This document shows, piece by piece, positions 56,626 through 64,000 of a DNA stretch of 64,000 nt (position 1 is its first letter; every line of letters starts with the position of its first letter). The position numbers were made by a program, and so were the translations under genes. Source of the DNA: Isoetes taiwanensis (taxonomy: Eukaryota; Streptophyta; Lycopodiopsida; Isoetales; Isoetaceae); assembly GCA_021234155.1 (NCBI GenBank), contig JAJEKV010000017.1, forward strand, positions 16,346,416 through 16,410,415. The letters run 5' to 3'. Under the pieces are notes generated by a model. That model saw only the letters and a list, made by a program, of their open reading frames with translations. It was not told the origin of the DNA and searched no databases.

Positions 56626-59600
56626 TCCTGTACCTGCACCAAGGAGGCCTCATGCTAAGCGTTACCGAAGTTCCTCTAAGGATAGCGCCACTTCCTCACG
56701 CTCCACCACGCCCGGTGTCTTACGGTTCATCGGTATCGGTGGTGACCATACAAAGCGCCGGGATAAGGAGTACCGTAAAACGGTTGATACCGCCATAACT
56801 AGCATATGGAAGAATAGAAAATTGGCCCAGTTTGATGGGAAATCCAGAGGCGGACTGAATGCAGAATTCTGGTTGGACGAAATGAAGGAGTTTGGGAAGT
56901 CCTATGGCATGACGGAAAAGGATACAGGAAAGGTTGCCACCACCAACCTCACAGGAGCTGCCCGTATTTGGTGGAAGGGTTATGCCAGGGCCAAGCATCT
57001 GGACAGGAGCAGATGCAACTTCAAGAAGTTCGCCAAGGCGTTCAAGTCGCATTATGTGCCTTGTGCACACAAATGCCAGCAGATTCAGACCTTCTATAGG
57101 TTGGAGCAGAAGGGTATGTCGGTCCAGGCTTACACTGATGAGTTTATGCGCTTGAGGCTGTATGTTCCAGGAATGAATGAAAAGAGAGTCGTAGAGGGTT
57201 ATATTGAAGGGTTGGCCCCATCAATTAAACGTATGGTTAAAGCCATAGACCCAAAATCAGTTGCAGAGGCCGAGGCTAAGGCATTGAGCCTCGAGGAGGA
57301 CACACCAAGAAACCAGTATCCGCGTCCTACTCCTTATTCACAGGCCCGGCCAGCCACACCATACAAACCCCGTTCGCCAAGTCCGGGGCCTTCTCAACAG
57401 AACTCGTATAGCTGGCCGGAAAAGAAAGTTACTTTCAGCACAACTGACAAACAGAGCAATGTCGGCAAGGAAGTACGAAACCTCTTACAGTCTATTCCTA
57501 AGGACGCCCGAGAACAGCTCCGCCGGGATAAGGCATGTTACAGGTGTATGCGACCTGGGCACTTTATGCACAACTGCCCTTATGTTACGCAGACTGCGCA
57601 GCTGGCCATGGCCGACCTCGATTGGGACGAGCTGGAGACAACCTTACCTGTCGAAGACGAGGCTCCTGAGTATATTCATGGTGCGTCTCACATTCTTGCA
57701 GCTATAGAAACCGGCAATGCCGAAAGTCAGCCTGCTGTCATTTCCACCATAGGTCAAGTAGACAGTAAGCCTTTTGTAATTCTTATGGATACGGGAAGTA
57801 CACATAATTTTGCTTCCCCTAGAATGGCTCGGGTCTTACAGCTTGAAACATTAAGGTCTCGACCAAGGCCTGTCACTCTAGCCAGTGGTAAAGTCAGGCA
57901 TACTCATGGCCGTCGCATCAATCTTAAGATGCAGTTGCCAGGTGCTCCAGTGGCTTTGGGTGCCGAGTTGATGGACATTGGTAAATATGACCTTATTGTT
58001 GGTATGGAATTCTTGGCATCCGCAAAAGCCAACATAGACTGCGAGAAGAGGGAAGTTACCTTCAACGCATCTAATGGAGCCCGCGTGACTATTAAAGGTG
58101 AACCCTTCAACCCTATCATGCAGTCTATGTCCATCAGACAGTTGGATAAGGCTATACGCAAGGAAAAGCTCCTCTGCATCATTTCCCTTGCGTCCATAGA
58201 GTCAGGTGCTAAACAGAAGCAAGTAATCGATACCTTGCCAGAAGGGATTGCTCGCCTTCTCCGGGAATTTGGTGACCTTTTCCCAGATGAGATTCAGAAG
58301 CTTCCTCCTTTTAGAGGGGTGGAATGTGAAATAGCTTTAGAGCCGGGTACCAAGCCTACTAGCAAAGCCCCGTACCGTATGAGTCCTCCAGAATTGGCAG
58401 AACTTAAAAAGCAACTTCAGGAGCTACTAAACCTAGGTTTCATCCGACCTAGTGTTTCGCCTTTTGGCGCCCCTATTCTCTTTGTTAAGAAAAAGGACGG
58501 CTCGCTGAGGATGTGTATTGATTACCGGCAACTTAACAAGCATACCATCAAGAATCGCTATGCTTTGCCTAGGGCAGATGACCTAATGGATCAGTTACAA
58601 GGGGCTAAGTATTTCTCAAAGATTGATCTTCGCTCCGGATACCATCAGATAAGGATCAAGGAGGAGGACATCCATAAATCCGCTTTTCGCACTAGGTATG
58701 GGCATTATGAATTTACAGTTATGCATTTTGGATTAACTAATGCCCCAGCAACGTTTATGCGACTAATGAATGATGTCTTCCGACAATACTTGGATGATTT
58801 TGTTGTTATCTTCTTCGACGACATTCTCATCTACAGTAAGACCCTTGAAGAGCATGAGAAACATCTTAGATTGGCCCTACAAAAGCTGAGACGTCATCAA
58901 CTCTATGCCAAGTTCTCTAAGTGCAGGTTCGCCACTCCGAAGGTTGATTATTTAGGCCATATCATTTCCGCAGAGGGAATTGCTACAGACCCCGCAAAGA
59001 TAGAGGCCGTAAGGGAATGGCCTATTCCAGGGAATGTTTCCGAAGTCCTGAGTTTCTTGGGATTAGCAGGCTACTATCGAAAATTTGTAAAGGATTTCGC
59101 GAAGATTGCAACTCCTCTTACAAATCTCACAAAGCATGAGAAGGTGAAGGATTGGATAGACCACTGGAAGACGAAAGTTCAGCAGAGTTTCCAGCAGCTT
59201 AAGGATGCACTAACATCAGCACCAGTTCTCACATTACCCGATCCTGAACAGGATAAGCTAGTGGCGACAGATGCCAGTAAAATTGCCACCGGTGGGGTCC
59301 TAATGCAGGAGGGAAGGGTAATTGCCTACGATTCAAAGAAGATGAATGAGACAGAGCAGCGATATCTTACCCATGATCAGGAATTGTTAGCCGTTGTCCG
59401 TGCTCTGCGGATATGGAGACACTACCTTCTTGGTAGAAGATTCCAATTGGATACGGATCATCAAAGTCTCCGTTATTTATCCACCCAGCCGAACCTCAAC
59501 CTCCGTCAGAGGAGATGGATGGAATTTCTCGAGGAGTATGACTTTGAGATTATGTATAAGCCTGGCAAGCACAACGTGGTTGCGGATGCTTTATCACGCC

Positions 59601-61207
59601 ATCCCTTGGTGACCCGAACCCATTGTAATGCCATTTCTACACTCACCAGTGAGTTTGGGAAACAGATAGAGCAGACCTTGGCCACAGATCCAGAGTTCTG
59701 TGACATTTGGGACAGTTTGACTAAGGAAGCTCGCACGGATGCAGAACGCGAGGCTTTCCGTGCATATAAGAAGGAGGGCAACTTATTATATCACAAGGAA
59801 AAGCTGTGTGTGCCAGAAACTTCAGGAGTACGGAAGCTCATTCTTCATGACACACACAATAGCCCTATAGCTGGACACGCATGTTTTAAGAAAACCTACT
59901 TTAAAATTCGTTCCAGTTATTTCTGGCCTTCCATGAAAAAGGAAATTGCCAAGTACATTAGGCAGTGTCAGATATGCCAGCAAACAAAAGCGGAGCAGTT
60001 AAGGATTCCAGGCGAGTTGCAACCTCTGGATGTGCCAAATTCCAAATGGGAAGTGATAACCATGGATTTCATTGTGGGCCTTCCAAGAACTCTCCGGGGA
60101 TATGATGCCTTAATGGTTGTGGTCGACAAATTGTCAAAAATGGCTCATTTCTTGCCATGTCGTACCACGGATACCGCCTTTGATACTGCTCTACTGTTCG
60201 CCAAGGAAATCTTCAGATTACACAGAATGCCACGAGTAATTGTGTCGGATAGGGATCCCAAATTTATAAGTGCATTCTGGAAAGATTTCTTTGCCACCAT
60301 TCAGACCAAGCTTGCTATGAGTACAGCATATCATCCTCAAACAGACGGTCAGACGGAACGTACCAATCGTATTATAGAGGATATGTTAAGAAGTTATGTG
60401 TGGAGTAAGCAATCACAATGGGCTGACTATATTTATCTGGTCGAGTTTGCCTATAACAGCATGAAACAGGAGTCTTCCAGAATGTCTCCCTTTATGATAA
60501 ACTATGGGTACCAATGTCTTACTCCAGACACGTGGCATAATCCTGTTTCTAAGGTCGAAGTTTCTCAAAAACTTCTACTGGAGATGCAGGCTCTGGTCGA
60601 GGAAATTCGGGGCTACTTATTGGCTGCGCGCAGTCGTCAGAAGAGTGTAGCCGATAAGCACAGAACCCCACGCGTTTTCCAGGTGGGCGAATCAGTTTGG
60701 CTTAAGATTAAAGTGAAGCAAGCCAAACTTAAGATTGGCAACTGCAAAAAGTTGGCCCCTCGATGGGCTGGATCGTTCAAGATTACTGAGCGCGTTGGGG
60801 AACAAGCATATCGCTTGGACTTGCCACCTCGCTTGAAGATCCATAAAGTCTTTCACGTGAGTCTTCTCAAGCAACACACCCCTGATCCAGAGGAGGTTTT
60901 GGAGACCCCAACCCTCCTAGAAATGACGGAGGAGCAACTCGAGATAGTCCCCGAAGCTCTTCTTGATCGAACTTACAAACAAACCAGAAGGACTCAAATG
61001 TTGCAATACTTGGTTAAGAGGAAACACTTACCAGTTGAGGATGCTACGTGGGTGATGAAGATAGACCTTGACAAGCACTATCCGGATTTCATGCGGGAGT
61101 CTCAAGGCCGCACCATCAACGATGCTATCAACCCCGCAGACAGCGGTAAGTTTAGAAGCCTGATTACCAGGGGTGCCGCCTCAGAGGGCAAGATGCATCG
61201 TAGATAG
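56626..61207 (+). CDS. Ty3/gypsy gag-pol polyprotein with chromodomain
   Basis: Open from 56606 to 61207. There is no ATG near the start of gag: the conserved part begins at [11 protein letters not shown] (56822, a TTG codon), so the N-terminus probably comes from an upstream exon. Order: capsid ([22 protein letters not shown]), CCHC knuckle (57536-57577, [14 protein letters not shown]), protease ([14 protein letters not shown] at 57788), RT ([13 protein letters not shown]; catalytic FFDD at 58811-58822), RNase H ([12 protein letters not shown], about 59260), integrase zinc domain (about 59848-59990), and the DDE core (MDFIVGLP about 60064, SDRDPKF about 60247, TDGQTERTN about 60350). Last is a chromodomain (about 60950-61093, [16 protein letters not shown]) where the usual KW is KR. 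No frameshift or stop breaks the frame, so gag-pol could be functional apart from the odd chromodomain. Confidence 0.95.
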
Positions 61208-61675
61208 TAACAAGTAGCCGATGATGAGATCACCTTGTGTTCTCTAGGACGTGGTATGCTGTCAGTAGCGACCTGACCACAACTTGTTCCAAGAGCATAT
61301 AGTTGATAGGACGCTTCCCTCTCGGCTACAATGGGAACTTGACCAATCCCTATGCTGCAGGGGACCGCAAACCATAGACATGATAGCTTCCCTGATAGAT
61401 AGTATGTTCTTTTAATTATTATAAGGGGGTGGGCCCTTCAACCACAATTTCATCATATATACTGACACACTCGTATGTGCAGGCCAGTAAGCAGTACGTG
61501 CCCTGCCCATGCTAGAGGGTTACTGATGACCCGAACTCTTCAGTTTTGTTTTGCCTACCTGTTTTGTTATCGTTCTACTGATGTTGGTATTGGATTTCGG
61601 TACTTAAACTGTTTTATTATGATAATCATGTTGAATGCACCACGGTGCTTGAAATGTTTTGCAAACTTTAAACTT

Positions 61676-61769
<94 letters not shown>

Positions 61770-61873
61770 CTTTTCGAAAAAATACCGGATTACCTTCCTT
61801 CATAATGTATTTCTTTATACATTTCGAACTAACCCCAATACTGAGGACAGCATAAATTCTAAGGAGGGGAGAA
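61208..61873. other. element B 3' untranslated region, microsatellite and polypurine tract
   Basis: Non-coding. Holds a (TA)n microsatellite at 61681-61768 and the polypurine tract AAGGAGGGGAGAA at 61861-61873 just before the 3' LTR. Confidence 0.8.
61681..61768. repeat. (TA)n microsatellite
   Basis: About 44 TA units. The Ile-Tyr frames across it are artefacts. Confidence 0.98.
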
Positions 61874-63431
61874 TGTGACGTTCCAAGTATTTATACGGTG
61901 TACGTATAAATATTGAACACGTCACTCGGTATAGGTACGCCACCTGGGGTATGATAACCTAGGGGGGTTGGCCTCAATGGATTTAATTAGCTATGTTAAC
62001 CAGATTATAAAGGATAATTATCTACAGACATGTGATTAAGTCAAGCCATAGTAGGAAGGCGCCATTTGGCATGACCCGGGTGGCTAGCATGAGGATTGCT
62101 AAACTAGGCCACCAAAGGGAAGCGCCATCCTCATATCAGCCCAATTTCGACCCAGCAAAGCGCCAGGAGCTGTTCGTCCCCAGATCGCCAAGATACCCTC
62201 TACCTGTCGCTGCTACCCCAGTACGGCACCATGGAAGCACCCCTTGACAACGGGTCCAGCCGAAACTCTGATTAGTGGTAGTTAACTTGCAAATTGTAGA
62301 ATAATACTCTAGTATTCTTTTCTGGTTGGTTTTGGGTGAGATTAACCCTTCTTTGGTAATTAGGAATACTTTTCAATTATGAATGATGCTCTGTATGGAA
62401 TGGTCGATGTCTCTATGAGTTAGTTTAGTAATTTCTCGAAATGAGGGGATTAGGGGGGGGTAGAGGCCTCTGAGCTTGAGTATAGAATGCTCCTAGTAGT
62501 CCTTCAACATCCTACTAGTTTCGGCCTGTGCACAAGAGCCCACCGGGTCATAGACACTATGGTCTGGCTTAGCACCAGACAAGGGACTTGATGGTGAAGT
62601 AGGGGTGGGGTCTTGCACGAGCATAAAAGGCTCCCGAGACTCCTACAATGGGCTAGGCACGATAGCGGTCCACGTGGAGGGCGGGTATGGGTCCGACACT
62701 CCCACGGGTATAGTGGTGTGACCCGTATGGGGCACCATGCACTTTGAGTAGAATTAGGGTGAGTAAGTCGGGTACGGATGCGGGGGTCGCTGATGCGGCA
62801 CGTATTCTCTAGCTCACCCACGACACCACTGTGATCCTGGAAGGGGGCCCCCCCAGGCCTGCCTCATCGGACCAGGTGTCATGAACACGAGTAGACTCAA
62901 AGGGTGGTCCCTAGAGTGCTGCGTCTCGGAAGGCTATAGCAAAGCCATAGCGTGAATCGACCCATCCGCAAAGTGTGCACAGGGAGGGGCGGATGGAGTG
63001 GACAACCCTAGCCGATGTTCTATGCCGCCCAGCGCCATGCCAAGATTCGGTGCGCGCCAATTCCCCCGAGACCCGGCCGTCGGTCGCTTCCCCCACTCGA
63101 GTCTGAGCCGGGGTAGAACCTGGGTTTTGGGTGTTTTCTTAGCTTAGATGCATGTTCTTGCCGTCGGTACTTGAATGGATGTGCCACCCCTCGTGGTGGA
63201 TATTTATATGTGATTTATGTTGTATGCTAACCTTGTATTCATGCTTCCGCGATGTAGGCGCCCATTGAAGGCGTGGGCCGAATGACCCCTCCGTGTCCTT
63301 CACCTGAGCATCTCTATGTAGACGGCCCGGGTTAGATGGAGGGCCCTGCTCGTGGCGGGATGGCCGCCATGGGAGGGGAAAGTCCCCGTATGTATACGGC
63401 CGGGGGTCGTATATATTCAGGGAGCGTCACA
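61874..63431 (+). repeat. 3' LTR of element B
   Basis: 1558 bp, TGTGACGTTCC...GAGCGTCACA, complete at its 5' end. It matches the 5' LTR with small indels and keeps the empty MITE site at 62611. Confidence 0.92.
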
Positions 63432-64000
63432 GCAACCTCGTATGTTGCGCATATATATTAAACATATGCAATTAAAACCCCCTTGCCAAGTGGCAATACC
63501 CCATTTGATCCCTTCTAACCTAACCCTAAAAGTTCACATACAAGGAACCAAAATACCTAACCCTTCTTGCCAGACGTCGTTGAGATGCCTTTGCGTATTA
63601 GATTCGTCAGGAGTAGCAGTCTTCAGCAAGATCGAAGGCATGGACGCAATCCAGGGAGTTGGAGCTAGCCAAGGATCAGGTAACTTGCGATTCTATTGTG
63701 CAAAGCCGCCTCTTACCCCGTCAATGAGTTAGGATAGTATGTTAGAACAGTCCTATCAGCCTTGTAGGTCCTAAGATCACCAGCCGTAACGAATGAACCT
63801 AACCTTGCATGATTAGGTAAGATAGAGTAGATCTTATTCAATATTTTAGTCTTTGATGTTGATCTTTGATGTGATGATGTCCATTCTATGCTCTCCTGTG
63901 TATGTGGGAAGGGGGGTAGAGACCCTGAAACCTTCAGTAGCAGATGATCCTAGTTAACCTCATTAATTCCCAATTAATGCGGCCCGTGTACAAGAGCCCG
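63432..64000 (+). repeat. 3' LTR of element A, right part, cut by window end
   Basis: Resumes LTR A at GCAACCTCGTATG (the equivalent of 45391 in the 5' LTR) and stays colinear to the window end (GCGGCCCGTGTACAAGAGCCC against GCGGCCCATGTACAAGAGCC at 46000). Confidence 0.92.

Larger units (their letters stand above)
50078..63431 (+). mobile_element. Ty3/gypsy chromovirus element B carrying a histone H3-fusion ORF
   Basis: A 13.35-kb element: LTR (50078-51845), PBS (51847-51859), three extra ORFs (52642-53886, 54107-55498, about 55847-56179), gag-pol (about 56626-61207), polypurine tract (61861-61873) and LTR (61874-63431). PR-RT-RNase H-IN order plus a chromodomain identifies a chromovirus-type Ty3/gypsy element. 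The extra ORFs lie between the 5' LTR and gag, which is unusual for this group. LTRs differ by small changes, a MITE in the 5' copy, and the loss of its first 25 bp. It sits inside LTR A. Confidence 0.92.
45281..64000 (+). mobile_element. Ty3/gypsy element A, internally deleted, 3' LTR split by element B
   Basis: The 5' LTR is at 45281-46810, a PBS-like TGGTATCAAAGC at 46812-46823, pol remnants at 47030-49200, a polypurine tract at 49958-49971, then the start of the 3' LTR at 49972. That LTR breaks off at 50077 (TTGCACCT) and resumes at 63432 (GCAACCTCG), running past the window end. Only the end of RT, RNase H, integrase and a chromodomain remain, because gag, protease and most of RT were lost in a deletion near 47030. 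It is the host of element B, so it is the older insertion. Confidence 0.88.

Noticed and set aside
56556-56798. 80-codon frame before gag
   Set aside because: Overlaps the intron and the gag frame in another phase and shows no domain; the spliced reading explains the region better.
61475-61855. Ile-Tyr repeat ORF of 126 codons near the end of element B
   Set aside because: Translation of a (TA)n microsatellite in the 3' untranslated region.

Overview
This is nuclear DNA from a land plant. A 16-exon aminopeptidase P gene, a decayed DYW-type PPR gene, and copia, Ty3/gypsy and LINE retroelements packed at low gene density all fit that. The long introns, nested retroelements and decaying PPR gene would suit a seed-free plant such as a fern, but this placement is only an inference.

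Layout. 1-5.1 kb: intergenic, with a foldback element at 3641-4066 and a 57-bp tandem repeat. 5.1-10.7 kb: a broken copia element (- strand), split by a small non-autonomous LTR element (6516-9421) with target duplication, PBS and two LTRs. 10.7-18.4 kb: intergenic, with a candidate first exon, an AGATTCC minisatellite and an intact 228-aa ORF (- strand). 18.4-20.8 kb: a PPR-E-DYW pseudogene (- strand). 20.8-24.7 kb: intergenic, with microsatellites, a hairpin and another candidate first exon. 24.7-34.8 kb: a second copia element (+ strand) of the same family. Its gag is split by an array of about 420-bp tandem repeats, and that array is in turn split by a GC-rich LINE. 35.7-43.3 kb: the one clearly intact cellular gene, cytosolic Xaa-Pro aminopeptidase (APP1-like, - strand). 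All 16 exons join in frame to 662 residues, with one GC-AG intron. 43.3-45.3 kb: its upstream region, with short repeats. 45.3-64.0 kb: Ty3/gypsy element A, whose 3' LTR is split by Ty3/gypsy element B, whose 5' LTR is split by a 251-bp MITE.

The most unusual content is inside element B (50078-63431). Besides an intact 1461-codon gag-pol with a C-terminal chromodomain, it carries three extra ORFs between the 5' LTR and gag. The first (52642-53886) ends in a nearly complete histone H3 fold domain, roughly 85% identical to plant H3, behind an acidic/coiled-coil region and a basic tail with an ARKT motif like the H3 K9/K27 sites. A retroelement that encodes both an H3-like protein and a chromodomain integrase suggests a chromatin-targeting or packaging system. 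I know of no described example. The second extra ORF (54107-55498) belongs to an unknown family, and the lone 228-aa ORF at 16.6-17.3 kb is colinear with it, which suggests that further such elements exist in this genome. Matching splice sites and codon phase upstream of gag suggest that gag-pol is expressed from a spliced RNA.
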